From the NCBI RefSeq assembly GCF_001885765.1, contig NZ_JXKD01000003.1, positions 124,001 through 188,000 on the forward strand: a stretch of DNA of 64,000 nt, written 5' to 3'. The notes under the pieces were generated by a model, which was not told where the DNA came from, did not search any database, and saw nothing but the letters and a program-made list of their open reading frames with translations. This stretch comes from Enterococcus aquimarinus. GTDB taxonomy: Bacteria; Bacillota; Bacilli; Lactobacillales; Enterococcaceae. The position numbers and the translations under genes are program-made. Below are positions 35,435 through 45,439 of this stretch, piece after piece (the first letter of the stretch is position 1; every line of letters begins with the position of its first letter).

Positions 35435-37369
35435 ATGATTTTATTACAAGGAAACCAGATTGCTCGTTTATTTGGAGCAGAGGTTTTATTTGAAAATATT
35501 CAATTTGAAATTCATTCACACGCTAGAATTGGTTTAGTAGGTCGCAATGGTGTTGGTAAGTCGACACTACTCAAAATAATCGCAGGTTTGGAAGCGCCGG
35601 ATCAAGGTGTCATTACGAAAACAAAGTCATTAACAATGGGGTACCTTGCACAAAATACAGGTATTGCGTCGCACGCAACCGTGTGGGATGAAATGCTCGA
35701 TGCTTTTCAAGAAGTGCGACAAATGGAAAGTCGGATGCGCGAAGTCGAACAGTTAATTAGTACAACGGATTTGGAGACACCAGCAGGGCAACGGCTCTTA
35801 AAAGAGTATGATCATCTCCAACATCTTTTTGCTGAGAGCAGCGGTTATAGTTATGAAAATGAGATTCGATCGGTTCTTCACGGTTTTAAATTCGATGCTC
35901 AGTTCTACGATCAAACAGTCGACTCGCTCTCAGGAGGACAACAAACACGTCTCGCATTGGCCAAAATGTTATTACAACAACCCGATTTACTTATTTTAGA
36001 TGAGCCGACCAACCACTTAGACATCGAGACGTTGGATTGGTTAGAAAAATATTTACAAAATTACAAAGGTGCACTATTAATTGTTTCCCATGACCGTTAT
36101 TTCTTAGATGAAGTTGTCAAAGAAATTTACGAGATTAGTCGCTCTAAGATGACACATTATAAAGGAAACTATAGTCGCTTCCTCGTATTGAAGGAAGAAC
36201 AACTCGCCCTCGACTGGAAAGCGTATGAAAAACAACAGTCTGAAATCCACAAACTAGAAGATTTTGTGGCACGTAATCTTGTCCGTGCTTCAACGACAAA
36301 AAGAGCGCAAAGTCGACGAAAGCAATTAGAAAAAATCAATCGGTTAGACCGCCCAAATGGGGATGAGAAATCCGCGAATATTTTATTTGATATTGATACC
36401 CCTTCTGGCAATGTCGTCCTACAAGTTCAAGATGCGGCCATTGGTTATGAAAAAGAACAAATCTTAGCCAACAATATTCAACTAGATATCCGTAAAAAAG
36501 ATGCGATTGCGTTGGTCGGACCAAACGGGATTGGTAAGTCGACACTGTTAAAATCAATTTTAAAACAACTTCCCCTTCTTGCAGGTGAGATTCATTATGG
36601 CACGAATGTTACGATTGGTTATTACGATCAAGGGCAACAACAATTACATTTACAAAAGTCCATTTTAAAAGAACTTTGGGATGACCATCCGACCACACCT
36701 GAGGTTAAAATTCGCTCGGTGTTAGGGAGTTTCCTTTTTTCTGGAGAGGATGTTGACAAAACAATCGGTTTACTTAGTGGTGGCGAAAAAGCACGGGTTG
36801 CTTTGGCCAAACTAGCTATGAATCACGAAAACTTTTTAATTTTGGATGAGCCGACCAATCACTTGGATATCGATAGTAAAGAAGTGTTAGAAAATGCGCT
36901 AATCGACTACGAAGGAACGATTTTATTTGTTTCCCATGACCGTTATTTTATCAACCGTATTGCGACAAAAGTCATTGAGCTTTCAGCAGATGGTAGCCGT
37001 TTATATCTTGGTGATTACGATTACTATTTAGAAAAAAAACAAGAAGAAGCAGAAATCGCTGCACTAACAGCGGCTCCAGAAGTCGTAGAGACGACGATTT
37101 CTAAAGGAAAACAAACCTTTCAACAAAGTAAGGAAGAACAAAAAAAGATTCGTCAGCTGAAACGAAAAGTCACCACTATTGAAGAAGAATTAGTAGTAAT
37201 TGAAACAGAAATCAGCCATTTAGAAGAACAAATGACCCAGTCCACTGTCTTAAATGATCATTTGAAATTGCTCGAAATCCAAAAAACAATGGAAGAAAAA
37301 CAACAAGCACAAGAACAATTACTATTAGAATGGGAAGAAATCAGTCTTGAACTAGAGTCCTTCGAGTAA
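35435..37369 (+). CDS. ABC-F family ATP-binding protein (YdiF-like)
   Basis: A 644-residue soluble protein with two ABC ATPase domains and no membrane part. First domain: Walker A GRNGVGKST, signature LSGGQQTR, Walker B LLILDEPTNHLD. Second domain: GPNGIGKST, LSGGEKAR and FLILDEPTNHLD. A linker with basic residues lies between, and a coiled coil of about 80 residues (from about 565) ends the protein. ABC-F proteins bind the ribosomal E site and help translation. YdiF-like members are housekeeping factors, not drug-resistance proteins. The ATG at 35435 follows ACGAGGG. Confidence 0.9.
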   Translation: MILLQGNQIARLFGAEVLFENIQFEIHSHARIGLVGRNGVGKSTLLKIIAGLEAPDQGVITKTKSLTMGYLAQNTGIASHATVWDEMLDAFQEVRQMESRMREVEQLISTTDLETPAGQRLLKEYDHLQHLFAESSGYSYENEIRSVLHGFKFDAQFYDQTVDSLSGGQQTRLALAKMLLQQPDLLILDEPTNHLDIETLDWLEKYLQNYKGALLIVSHDRYFLDEVVKEIYEISRSKMTHYKGNYSRFLVLKEEQLALDWKAYEKQQSEIHKLEDFVARNLVRASTTKRAQSRRKQLEKINRLDRPNGDEKSANILFDIDTPSGNVVLQVQDAAIGYEKEQILANNIQLDIRKKDAIALVGPNGIGKSTLLKSILKQLPLLAGEIHYGTNVTIGYYDQGQQQLHLQKSILKELWDDHPTTPEVKIRSVLGSFLFSGEDVDKTIGLLSGGEKARVALAKLAMNHENFLILDEPTNHLDIDSKEVLENALIDYEGTILFVSHDRYFINRIATKVIELSADGSRLYLGDYDYYLEKKQEEAEIAALTAAPEVVETTISKGKQTFQQSKEEQKKIRQLKRKVTTIEEELVVIETEISHLEEQMTQSTVLNDHLKLLEIQKTMEEKQQAQEQLLLEWEEISLELESFE

Positions 37370-37391
37370 TTTCTACTTGTTCAAACGATTC

Positions 37392-37440
37392 AAAAAAGCA
37401 TCCACTTTTCGGCTATCGCTGCAAAATGGGATGCTTTTTT
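37392..37440 (+). terminator. Terminator behind the ABC-F gene
   Basis: AAAAAAGCATCCCATTTT-type stem: AAAGCATCC and the GGGATGCTTTTTT arm pair across an internal loop. The transcript ends in six or more U. Confidence 0.75.
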
Positions 37441-37486
37441 ACTTCTTAAGTTTTTTCAATAAATTTTCTGAATCTTCTTGCAGTCA

Positions 37487-37515
37487 TTGTAATTTCGCTT
37501 CTTTTCCTCTATACT
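37487..37515 (+). promoter_or_regulatory. Promoter of ald
   Basis: TTGTAA, 17 bases, then TATACT. The -10 ends 34 bases before the ald start codon. Confidence 0.65.
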
Positions 37516-37549
37516 TTTTAGTAAGCTAAAAATATTGGAGTGGGTATAA

Positions 37550-38662
37550 ATGAAAATTGGAATTTTAAAAGAAATTAAAAACAATGAAAACCGAGTCGCA
37601 TTACCTCCTGCCGGCGTTTATGAGCTCGTTCAATCGGGCCATGAAGTCTTTGTTGAAAAAGGTGCCGGTGAAGGCTCCGCAATCTCTGATGAAGCTTATT
37701 TAGAAGTTGGTGCCATTATTTTAGATGAAGCCAAAGATGTATGGGCAAGTGAAATGGTTTTAAAAGTAAAAGAACCACTCGAAGAAGAATATCAGTATTT
37801 TAGAGAAGGATTGATCTTATTTACCTACTTGCATCTTGCTGCGAATAAGAGCGTTACAGAGGCATTAATGGCCGCTAAAGTGACCTCAATTGCGTATGAA
37901 GGTGTCCGCTTAGATAATGGGACGCTCCCTTTACTTGCACCCATGAGTGAAATTGCTGGAAGAATGGCTGCCCAAATTGGGGCTCAATTTTTAGAAGGTC
38001 CATACGGTGGAAAAGGGATTCTACTCGCTGGCGTACCCGGCGTTCGTAAAGGAAATGTCGTGGTGATTGGTGGGGGCGTTTCCGGAACAAATGCTGCCCA
38101 AATCGCGTCTGGATTTGGAGCAAATGTTACTGTCTTAGATATCAATGTCAATCGTCTAAAAGAATTAGAAAATCAATTTAATGGACAGATTAATACGCTT
38201 TTATCAAATGCCTTTAATATTGAACAACAACTTTTGACTGCCGACTTAGTGATTGGTGCCGTGCTCGTACCTGGTCGTAAAGCGCCGACTTTAGTTTCGC
38301 GTGAAATGGTCAAAAATATGCCTGATAAATCAGTGATTGTCGATATCGCGATTGATCAAGGCGGTATTTTTGAAACGAGTGCTTCTGCCACTACTCACGA
38401 TCATCCAACTTATGTAGATGAGGGTGTTATTCACTACGCTGTTGCAAATATGCCGGGTGCCGTTGCTCAAACCGCAACCTATGCTTTAAGCAACATGACC
38501 TTACCTTACATCAAACAAATTGCAAACGAATCGTTCTTAACAGCAATCCAGGAAAATATTGCCTTGTACCGTGGCGTTAATACGTATCAAGGACACCTAG
38601 TGGAATTAGGGATTGCAGATGATTTATCTCTTCCCGGAACACCATTAGAAACACTGATTTAA
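37550..38662 (+). CDS. ald: Alanine dehydrogenase
   Basis: A 370-residue NAD-dependent enzyme interconverting L-alanine and pyruvate plus ammonia. It opens with [20 protein letters not shown], typical of the family, and has the catalytic Lys in LKVKEPL, the Rossmann motif [15 protein letters not shown], and DQGGIFETS with [13 protein letters not shown] toward the C-terminus. GGAGTGGG precedes the ATG. It is a single gene with its own promoter, followed by an unusual 58-bp palindrome. Confidence 0.96.
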   Translation: MKIGILKEIKNNENRVALPPAGVYELVQSGHEVFVEKGAGEGSAISDEAYLEVGAIILDEAKDVWASEMVLKVKEPLEEEYQYFREGLILFTYLHLAANKSVTEALMAAKVTSIAYEGVRLDNGTLPLLAPMSEIAGRMAAQIGAQFLEGPYGGKGILLAGVPGVRKGNVVVIGGGVSGTNAAQIASGFGANVTVLDINVNRLKELENQFNGQINTLLSNAFNIEQQLLTADLVIGAVLVPGRKAPTLVSREMVKNMPDKSVIVDIAIDQGGIFETSASATTHDHPTYVDEGVIHYAVANMPGAVAQTATYALSNMTLPYIKQIANESFLTAIQENIALYRGVNTYQGHLVELGIADDLSLPGTPLETLI

Positions 38663-38670
38663 TCTGATTA

Positions 38671-38728
38671 AAGACCTAAAAAACAAAGAGTGGCGAGAAT
38701 TCTCGCCACTCTTTGTTTTTTAGGTCTT
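38671..38728. terminator. Perfect 58-bp palindrome behind ald, terminator on either strand
   Basis: 29 bases, AAGACCTAAAAAACAAAGAG followed by TGGCGAGAA, are followed immediately by their exact reverse complement. It starts 9 bases behind the ald stop. The GAGTGGCGAG core makes a strong stem. The TTGTTTTTT on either strand gives the U-run, and this A/T section itself is base-paired. Confidence 0.85.
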
Positions 38729-38886
38729 ATGCTTAGTGAAAAACGGTGGTATAACTTTTCACTTTGATGCGCGTTTTAATCATCAATGATTATTAAAAAA
38801 TGGTAAGTAAATTTAAATAATGATGAAAAAATTAAATAACAAATGTATAATATCATTAAAAATAGATTAAAAAAGGAGTGTTGTCA

Positions 38887-39639
38887 ATGTATCAGACTCA
38901 CGATTCCAAGTCTCCCCGACCATACAAAAAAAAATATTTCCATCCTTTACCTTCTTTTTTACCTTACTTCGAGAGTGACGGATTTAACCAAATGAATATC
39001 CACCACCTCCTAAAAACCTATTCTCCCGCCCCGATTCTCTACCGTGATTGTGATATTTTAGGCTTAATTCCTCTAGAAAGCGACAACTACCGTCACACAT
39101 TTATTCTTTACCAAAATAATTTCGCTTATGTCAATCGTCCACCCTATCACATTATCTCCCAACTTTTAAAAGAAGAAATTGAAATGGATTTTGAAACATA
39201 TCGTAAGGCCTTTCAACAACTGTCTAAATCAAAAACTACCGTTATCCCTTTTGCGACGGGTAAATATAGCTTAATTCCCTTAGGTCCTGTTCGGTCAAAA
39301 ATGACGATATGGATTAATCCAGGTCAACTAGTACGTATGGAACCCCAAAAAATGAAAACGCTTTTATACATGACGAATCATTTTACCATTAAATCGGATC
39401 GACTGACTCGAAGTTTAGCCACTCGATTATCAAGGGGTATGTTTTTTCAAGCTGTTTTAAAACGTGAATTAGATGAGCATTCTCGATACTCTCATATGCA
39501 CTTATTAGATTATTTAGATTTACCTTCGACAACAGTAACCCGTGAAATTATTGGAGACAGTCGTTTCAAGGATATCCCGTTTAACAAAGGTGATTTTCAT
39601 AAATCTTATGAAAAACTATCTATTAAAAAAGATGATTGA
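38887..39639 (+). CDS. Putative ComK-like competence transcription factor
   Basis: A 250-residue protein. The middle section, TTVIPFATGKYSLIPLGP followed by VRSKMTIWINPGQL, follows the ComK pattern in which a basic or hydrophobic stretch, an FPT-like turn and a C-W-I segment occur in this order, but the C of ComK is not conserved. The N-terminal 45 residues and the C-terminal 40 residues have no counterpart in B. subtilis ComK (192 residues). ComK switches on DNA-uptake genes. I rate the family assignment as tentative; it could be an unrelated regulator or a lineage-specific protein. The ATG at 38887 follows AAAAGGAG. A TATAAT is present at 38848. Confidence 0.4.
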   Translation: MYQTHDSKSPRPYKKKYFHPLPSFLPYFESDGFNQMNIHHLLKTYSPAPILYRDCDILGLIPLESDNYRHTFILYQNNFAYVNRPPYHIISQLLKEEIEMDFETYRKAFQQLSKSKTTVIPFATGKYSLIPLGPVRSKMTIWINPGQLVRMEPQKMKTLLYMTNHFTIKSDRLTRSLATRLSRGMFFQAVLKRELDEHSRYSHMHLLDYLDLPSTTVTREIIGDSRFKDIPFNKGDFHKSYEKLSIKKDD

Positions 39640-39740
39640 CTGTATTAGTCCCTCATCTTTCTTTGTGACTTTCTTTATACAATTGTCGAGGCTTCTTAAG
39701 TAGTAATAAGTAGCTGACGAATTATCGATAAGTACGCATC

Positions 39741-40547
39741 CTAAATTGAAAACAGCTCACTCGCTTGATTTGGATCGGTATCATATATTTCAAACGCTTG
39801 CCCCACCGCAAATCCTTGTTCTCTCAAAATACCTTCCATTGTTAAATGAGCAAGTTCTTTCATATTATTTTCTCGACTTAAGTGTCCTAGATAAATACGC
39901 TTTGTTTGATCCGTCAATACATCTGCTGCAACAAGTGCCCCATCTTCATTGGAGAGATGTCCGTAATCCCCTAAAATTCGTTGTTTTAAATTCCAGGGGT
40001 ATGCCCCCATTCGGAGCATTTCTAAATCATGGTTGCTTTCCATTAAGTAAGCATCGGCACCTTTTAGTAATCCTCTTAAATAATCGCTACAGTAGCCCGT
40101 ATCTGTCAAAATCACAAAGGAGCGATTCGCTTTATGAAAACGATAAAATTGGGGTGCTGCTGCATCATGAGAGACACCAAAACTTTCAATATCGATGTCT
40201 CCAAAGGTTAAAACTTTTCCCATTTCAAAATGGCATTTTTGTTCGGTTGGAACAATGCCAATTAAAGGATCCATCGCTTGCCATGTTTTTTCATTGGCAT
40301 AAATATCTAATTTGTATTTTCTAGCTAATACACCTACCCCGTGAATATGGTCACGATGCTCATGAGTCACAAAAATAGCATCTAATTCTTCTGGTGTTTT
40401 TCCAATCTCCTGTAATAATGAGGTGATTTTCTTGCCACTTAGTCCAGCATCCACCAAAATTTTCTTTTTCTCACTTTCGATATATAAACTATTACCAGAA
40501 CTGCCACTGGCTAAAACACTAATTTGAAATGCTGCTGTTTGATCCAC
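39741..40547 (-). CDS. walJ: WalJ/VicX/YycJ metallo-beta-lactamase fold hydrolase
   Basis: A 268-residue hydrolase of the metallo-beta-lactamase fold. The metal site motif is HEHRDHIHG, with a further His in the GVSHDAAAP segment and an Asp in LTDTGY. It is the last gene of the WalRK operon, where homologues link replication and cell division to cell-wall signalling. The start codon is GTG at 40547, supported by GTGAGG eight bases before it and by the ISVLASGSSGN start. Thirty-three bases separate it from walI. Confidence 0.9.
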   Translation of the reverse strand: MDQTAAFQISVLASGSSGNSLYIESEKKKILVDAGLSGKKITSLLQEIGKTPEELDAIFVTHEHRDHIHGVGVLARKYKLDIYANEKTWQAMDPLIGIVPTEQKCHFEMGKVLTFGDIDIESFGVSHDAAAPQFYRFHKANRSFVILTDTGYCSDYLRGLLKGADAYLMESNHDLEMLRMGAYPWNLKQRILGDYGHLSNEDGALVAADVLTDQTKRIYLGHLSRENNMKELAHLTMEGILREQGFAVGQAFEIYDTDPNQASELFSI

Positions 40548-40580
40548 TTATAAAACCTCACTATTTCTACATATTCCACG

Positions 40581-41447
40581 TTATTGATTTTCAACCGTTT
40601 GAACGACTGAATTGGTCACAATTCGATTGGTAAATCCATTCACTAATTCGATACGAGTCTTCCCATCGGTTGTTTCGATTGCGACAAACCATGTTGGTAC
40701 ATAAATAGCTTGTCCCCTTACTTTTAATGTCATCTTATAGGCTAATTGTCGCCACATAATGGTCGAATTGACTGGAATTCGATTATTCACATATAATGTA
40801 TTAATAATATCACTTTCTGAATAAACGAGCATCGCTTCTCTTAGCGGAGCTAAATCAGATACGTGACTTTGAACATATTTCGTTAATAGCCATTGATCTT
40901 CTACTCTTTCTAAAATCATCGTTAACCGCCCAGAAGCGTCATTTAAAGGAATGTCCTCATAAAATTGCCCCGTCACAATTTCAGAGTAATCGTCAGCTAT
41001 AAATGAAGCATCTGCTAAATACTGATACTCTTTACCAAACAAGAAAAGATCAGTACGTGTCAAAATATCATCAATCGTTTCAGCATTAATTTGGCTTTCA
41101 TTATCCAATATAACAGGAGTTTCAAGCGTGTGGGCTAAATTCCCCCCAGCAATTGTAGTTTGTTTTTCTAACAATTGAGGCTTATTTAAACGTGTTCGTT
41201 CATCAAGTAACGCTTGGTTAAAATCTGTTTGAACACCACTTAAATAATATCCTTGCAATTTATCATTTGAAAATTCCTCTTCATATCGAATATTTTCAGA
41301 AGACAATCGTTTTTGAATCGGGATTGTTTCATTTGTTCGATAAGTAATATTTTGCTCAATTTTAGCCTCACGATAAAGATTGAAAAGGAACAAATTGAGA
41401 CCTAAAAAAGCAAAGAAAAAAATCCATTCAATTCGCTTAAAATCCAT
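40581..41447 (-). CDS. walI: Two-component system regulatory protein YycI
   Basis: A 288-residue single-span membrane protein: a short basic cytosolic start (MDFKRIEW), one membrane helix (IFFFAFLGLNLFLFNLY) and an extracytoplasmic domain. YycI and YycH in Bacillus hold back the WalK kinase through their membrane helices. The ATG at 41447 has GGAGG eight bases ahead; it overlaps walH, and the frame upstream of it is not used. The domain after residue 30 is poorly conserved in this group. Confidence 0.85.
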   Translation of the reverse strand: MDFKRIEWIFFFAFLGLNLFLFNLYREAKIEQNITYRTNETIPIQKRLSSENIRYEEEFSNDKLQGYYLSGVQTDFNQALLDERTRLNKPQLLEKQTTIAGGNLAHTLETPVILDNESQINAETIDDILTRTDLFLFGKEYQYLADASFIADDYSEIVTGQFYEDIPLNDASGRLTMILERVEDQWLLTKYVQSHVSDLAPLREAMLVYSESDIINTLYVNNRIPVNSTIMWRQLAYKMTLKVRGQAIYVPTWFVAIETTDGKTRIELVNGFTNRIVTNSVVQTVENQ

Positions 41448-42762
41448 TTGGCGCCTCCTCTTCTTCCTCCGCAAGTAACTGGAATAACGCTTCGTAACGA
41501 TACCACTGATTATCATATTTAATATACCAATTAGGAATCAGGTCGACAACACCTGTATCTTCTAAATTCTTCCATTGATAACCAATTAATAAACTCTCTA
41601 CTAAGGTCGTATCTAACCCTTTATAATAGAGTGTTTCAATCACTTCTTGACTGGAAGGTAATACCACTGATTCTTCTGATGGAATCGGTATTTGTAAGGA
41701 ATTCAAATTTGCTTGAATTGTTACACGAACCGCGCTGCTCTCATTTGACTCTTTAAAATCAAAGGCAATTTGAGCTTCGTGATTTTCGCCAAAAATAGGG
41801 AATCCTTCTACAAATGTTCGATAATCAATAGCATTATCTAGTTGATCAATGACCCGGGTTGAACCATAACTGGCTCCAATTTTTTTGATTGAATCAAAAC
41901 TAGTTAGAAAAATATCAAAGGGGCGCGTTGTATTGGCTTGCCCTTGAAATTGAATAATTTCTTGATCTTGCTTAATCGTTAAAGAATTACCACCCTCATA
42001 CAAATATGTATCAAAAACGGAACTATTACTACGCACACTCTTAGGATTTGAGAAGAAAGCATCGCGGAACATCGTATACGGTTGCGTTGAAGAAATATAA
42101 CTATATTTTTTTAACTCTAAAGTATCTTTGGTTAAATAGTGATTTTCTAAAAACGTGCGGGTCTTTTCGAGAGGAACCCACTTCACATTGGCGTATTCAA
42201 TTTCTGAAGAAAAGTTTGATAAGTTATCTTCCAACGTCGCTTCGACCACTGTCAATTCCTGATTATTTAAAAATCGAATCTTCTCTTCTTCAAAGTCGAC
42301 TTGCACACTCGAAAAAGCTGCCGTCTTTTCTTGATCATCCACAAGCGGAATACTTAAATCAAACAATTCAAGATAGGTATTAAAAGGAAAAGAAAAGGCG
42401 TAAAATAGTTCCATTCCCGATGTCATGGTGGTTGCTCGTTGATAATCCGATTGCTTCGAATAAGTCGTGACTTCCCCTTCACTATAAGTTGTCTGGTGTA
42501 ATTCTTTTTGAATTGCTTTTAATAGTGCTTCATTTTGCGTTTCTTGATTCGTGTCTTCTTTTTGATATCGTAGTTTTAATGGTAAAAAAACTTCTTCTTT
42601 TGTCTTTAAAGATGTTTCTTCCGTCCGATTGTTACCTAAACTTTCTTCAAGAGAAGTTTCATGACTAGCAGGACTGACCCAAATCAAATAGGTTAAATAA
42701 AAACTCAGACCAATCATCAGAATTAACATTCCATGTAAGATTTTATCTGTGATTCGATTCAT
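41437..42762 (-). CDS. walH: Two-component system activity regulator YycH
   Basis: A 441-residue membrane protein with an N-terminal helix (GMLILMIGLSFYLTYLIW) and a large extracytoplasmic domain of the YycH family. It modulates WalK together with YycI. The ATG at 42762 overlaps the walK stop codon as ATGA and follows GAGGAG; a GTG three codons earlier is rejected. The C-terminus ends in a run of Glu and overlaps walI by about 10 bases. Confidence 0.85.
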   Translation of the reverse strand: MNRITDKILHGMLILMIGLSFYLTYLIWVSPASHETSLEESLGNNRTEETSLKTKEEVFLPLKLRYQKEDTNQETQNEALLKAIQKELHQTTYSEGEVTTYSKQSDYQRATTMTSGMELFYAFSFPFNTYLELFDLSIPLVDDQEKTAAFSSVQVDFEEEKIRFLNNQELTVVEATLEDNLSNFSSEIEYANVKWVPLEKTRTFLENHYLTKDTLELKKYSYISSTQPYTMFRDAFFSNPKSVRSNSSVFDTYLYEGGNSLTIKQDQEIIQFQGQANTTRPFDIFLTSFDSIKKIGASYGSTRVIDQLDNAIDYRTFVEGFPIFGENHEAQIAFDFKESNESSAVRVTIQANLNSLQIPIPSEESVVLPSSQEVIETLYYKGLDTTLVESLLIGYQWKNLEDTGVVDLIPNWYIKYDNQWYRYEALFQLLAEEEEEAPNGF

Positions 42763-44591
42763 TCCCACCACTCCTCTTCGTAAGGTTCATATGGCAAACT
42801 GACGTAGAAAGTAGAGCCTTGATTTTCTCGACTTTCGACCCAAATCGATCCGCCATGTGCTTTCAACACTTCTCTTGAAATGGCCAAACCGAGCCCAGTT
42901 CCACCTTGTTGTCTTGCTCGCGCTTTATCTACTCGATAGAAGCGATCGAAAATTTTATTCAAATCTTTTCTTGGGATACCCATCCCTTCATCCGTAATAC
43001 TTAAGATAATATGATTATGCGTCTCGATTAATCGAACGGTAATCGTGCCACCATCAGGAGAATATTTAATAGCATTATTCATAATATTATCAATTACTTG
43101 GATTAAGCGATCCGTATCGATTTCTAGCCATAGATCACGTTTCGTAAATTCTCGTTTGATCTGATAATCTTTGTCCTGACTGGTCACCATCATATCAAAA
43201 CGATCCAAGACGAAATTGACTAAATTATTAAAATTTACCAATTCCATTTGCATTTGTGCATTTCCACTGTCCATTTTCGATAAATTCAGTAAATCGTTAA
43301 TCATCCGAATCATGCGGTCGGTTTCTTCTAGCGTAACTTGTAAGAAATGGGGTGCGATTTCAGGATCTTTCCACGCGCCATCTTCAAGTGCTTCTAAGTA
43401 ACTACGCATACTAGTTAATGGTGTTCGTAATTCATGCGAAACATTCGAAACAAAATCTCGACGCTCTTGTTCGGTCTTTTCTTGTTCCGTGACGTCATGC
43501 AAGACCGCAACAAGACCAGAAATAAACCCTGACTCCCGGCGAATCATCGAAAAATCCACGCGCAAAATCAAGTCTTGGACATGTGGCACAGGAGACGGCC
43601 GTTCGATTAACATTTCTTTCGTGTTTTCTAATAACGAACGCAGACTATATTCCTCGTCAAGTTGAAATAATGTCAAAATCGACTGCCCGATTGCGTCTTC
43701 TTGTTTCAAGCTTAATAATGATAGCGCCATTTCGTTAATCGTAATGACCTTCCCTCTTCGATCGGTGGCCACGACGCCATCTGTCATATGGGTTAGAACG
43801 CTATCTAAGCGATTTCGTTCGGCTTCCATCGCCTCTTGTGTCTCTTCGATTCGCTCAGCTAATTGGTTAAAACTTTCCGCCAGTTGGCCAAGTTCATCTT
43901 TTGCGTTAATTTCAACTTTATGACTATAATCACCGCGTGCAATCCGCAAAGCTTGTTCTTGCATTTCACCAATGGGTTGCGTGATGGAGTGAGCGATTAA
44001 GACCGAAACGACAATCGCAATCGCAATGGCTAAAAGCGTTGCCGTCACAAAAATCACCGCGATATTTGAAATTTCTTGATATTGTTTTTCCAAATCACTA
44101 CGGATATAAAGTGTTCCGACAACGACTTCCCCGGCTGATTGGACTAAGCGAATGTTGATTAAGACACGTTCACCTGTCGTTTCATCGACGGCTGCGAAAT
44201 TTTTATCTTCGTATTGATCAATATAGGAATCGATACTCTTTTTCCCGATGGAACTTCGATCATTAACATTGGTCGTTGCGCGAATAATTCCTTTTTCATC
44301 GACAACCCGCATCTCTAAAATATCAGGCGATTCACTACTATCTAAAATCCGTTGAATTTCATTATTAATGTCTTCTTGATCGCTATCTTGTTGACTTAAA
44401 TACGTACTAACCGTCCCTGAAATCGTCTCTGCTTGTGTATTCATGGAGGATTTAAAATTATCAATCATTGAACGCTCTAAACCGCGAATAAAATACGCCC
44501 CGATTATCTGGATTGAAATAACTAAAATCAAGATAATTGTCAGGGCGATTTTAAAGTTCACTGATTGAAAAAAGCGAACTTTTTTTTTCAT
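42759..44591 (-). CDS. walK: Sensor histidine kinase WalK (VicK)
   Basis: A 610-residue sensor kinase. Two membrane helices (about 13-35 and 177-200) flank an extracellular PAS-like domain; then HAMP (about 201-255), cytosolic PAS (about 260-370), the dimerisation/phosphoacceptor helix with FVSNVSHELRTPL (His386), and the ATPase domain with DNIMNNAIKYSPDGG, DEGMGIP and GTGLGLAI. WalK controls cell-wall metabolism and is essential in most Firmicutes. It follows walR after five bases and overlaps walH. Confidence 0.95.
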   Translation of the reverse strand: MKKKVRFFQSVNFKIALTIILILVISIQIIGAYFIRGLERSMIDNFKSSMNTQAETISGTVSTYLSQQDSDQEDINNEIQRILDSSESPDILEMRVVDEKGIIRATTNVNDRSSIGKKSIDSYIDQYEDKNFAAVDETTGERVLINIRLVQSAGEVVVGTLYIRSDLEKQYQEISNIAVIFVTATLLAIAIAIVVSVLIAHSITQPIGEMQEQALRIARGDYSHKVEINAKDELGQLAESFNQLAERIEETQEAMEAERNRLDSVLTHMTDGVVATDRRGKVITINEMALSLLSLKQEDAIGQSILTLFQLDEEYSLRSLLENTKEMLIERPSPVPHVQDLILRVDFSMIRRESGFISGLVAVLHDVTEQEKTEQERRDFVSNVSHELRTPLTSMRSYLEALEDGAWKDPEIAPHFLQVTLEETDRMIRMINDLLNLSKMDSGNAQMQMELVNFNNLVNFVLDRFDMMVTSQDKDYQIKREFTKRDLWLEIDTDRLIQVIDNIMNNAIKYSPDGGTITVRLIETHNHIILSITDEGMGIPRKDLNKIFDRFYRVDKARARQQGGTGLGLAISREVLKAHGGSIWVESRENQGSTFYVSLPYEPYEEEWWE

Positions 44592-44596
44592 TATAC

Positions 44597-45301
44597 TTAC
44601 TCCTGTTCTGGGTTGCGTAAGTAGTAACCAACCCCACGTCTAGTCACAAGATAGTTTGGATGACTTGGACTATCTTCAATTTTTTCTCTTAATCGACGGA
44701 CTGTCACATCGACCGTCCGGACATCACCAAAGTAATCATAGCCCCACACCGTTTGTAGCAAGTGTTCACGCGTCATGACTTGTCCAAGATGTTTGGCTAA
44801 ATAATGAAGCAATTCAAACTCGCGATGTGTGAGTTCAATCGTGCTACCGTGTTTCGTTACCATATAAGCATCCGGGTGAATCACTAAATCGCCAATCTCT
44901 AAATCCGTTGTCACAGGAACTTCAGTGCCTTTTCCCACACTAGATCCGCGGCGTAAATTAGCTTTCACACGCGCAATTAATTCCCGATTTGAAAAAGGTT
45001 TTGTAACATAATCATCCGCACCTAGTTCGAGTCCTAACACTTTATCAATTTCTGAATCTTTGGCTGTAACCATAATAATTGGCATGTCATACGTTTTGCG
45101 AACTTCACGCGCCACTTCTAAGCCGTCTAATTTAGGTAACATCAAGTCTAATAAAATTAAATCTGGTTCAACTTCTTTGACTTTCTCAAGTGCTTCTTCA
45201 CCATCATAAGCGGTAAACACTTCGTAGCCTTCTTTGGTTAGATTAAACTTCACAATATCAGAAATTGGTTTTTCATCATCTACAACTAGTATTTTTTTCA
45301 T
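44597..45301 (-). CDS. walR: Response regulator WalR (VicR)
   Basis: A 234-residue OmpR-type response regulator. The receiver domain has the acidic pair DDE at 8-10, the phosphoacceptor Asp52 in LILLDLMLP, Thr and Lys in TAKDS and TKPFS, and the C-terminal winged helix has [32 protein letters not shown] (in two parts). It is the first gene of walRKHIJ and is one of the most conserved Firmicutes regulators. Confidence 0.96.
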   Translation of the reverse strand: MKKILVVDDEKPISDIVKFNLTKEGYEVFTAYDGEEALEKVKEVEPDLILLDLMLPKLDGLEVAREVRKTYDMPIIMVTAKDSEIDKVLGLELGADDYVTKPFSNRELIARVKANLRRGSSVGKGTEVPVTTDLEIGDLVIHPDAYMVTKHGSTIELTHREFELLHYLAKHLGQVMTREHLLQTVWGYDYFGDVRTVDVTVRRLREKIEDSPSHPNYLVTRRGVGYYLRNPEQE

Positions 45302-45357
45302 AAAAATCCCTCATTCTTTGTCAATATATTTTAATTAGGTGACAATCAATCTCTATT

Positions 45358-45391
45358 ATTATACATGATTTTTTTTAATGTTTCATTAAAA
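45358..45391 (-). promoter_or_regulatory. walR promoter with overlapping palindrome
   Basis: On the minus strand a perfect TATAAT (complement 45358-45363) lies downstream of TTTTAATG-AAA-CATTAAAA (45373-45391), an 8-bp perfect inverted repeat that occupies the -35 region. No good TTGACA is present. Confidence 0.5.
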
Positions 45392-45439
45392 GGTCGCTTT
45401 CTCTTACTTTCTTAGAAAAAAATAAGAAAAAACAACACA

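Noticed and set aside
39352-39367. ATGAAAACGCTTTTAT, similar to a catabolite (cre) site
   Set aside because: It lies inside a coding region, misses one consensus base, and is a likely chance match.
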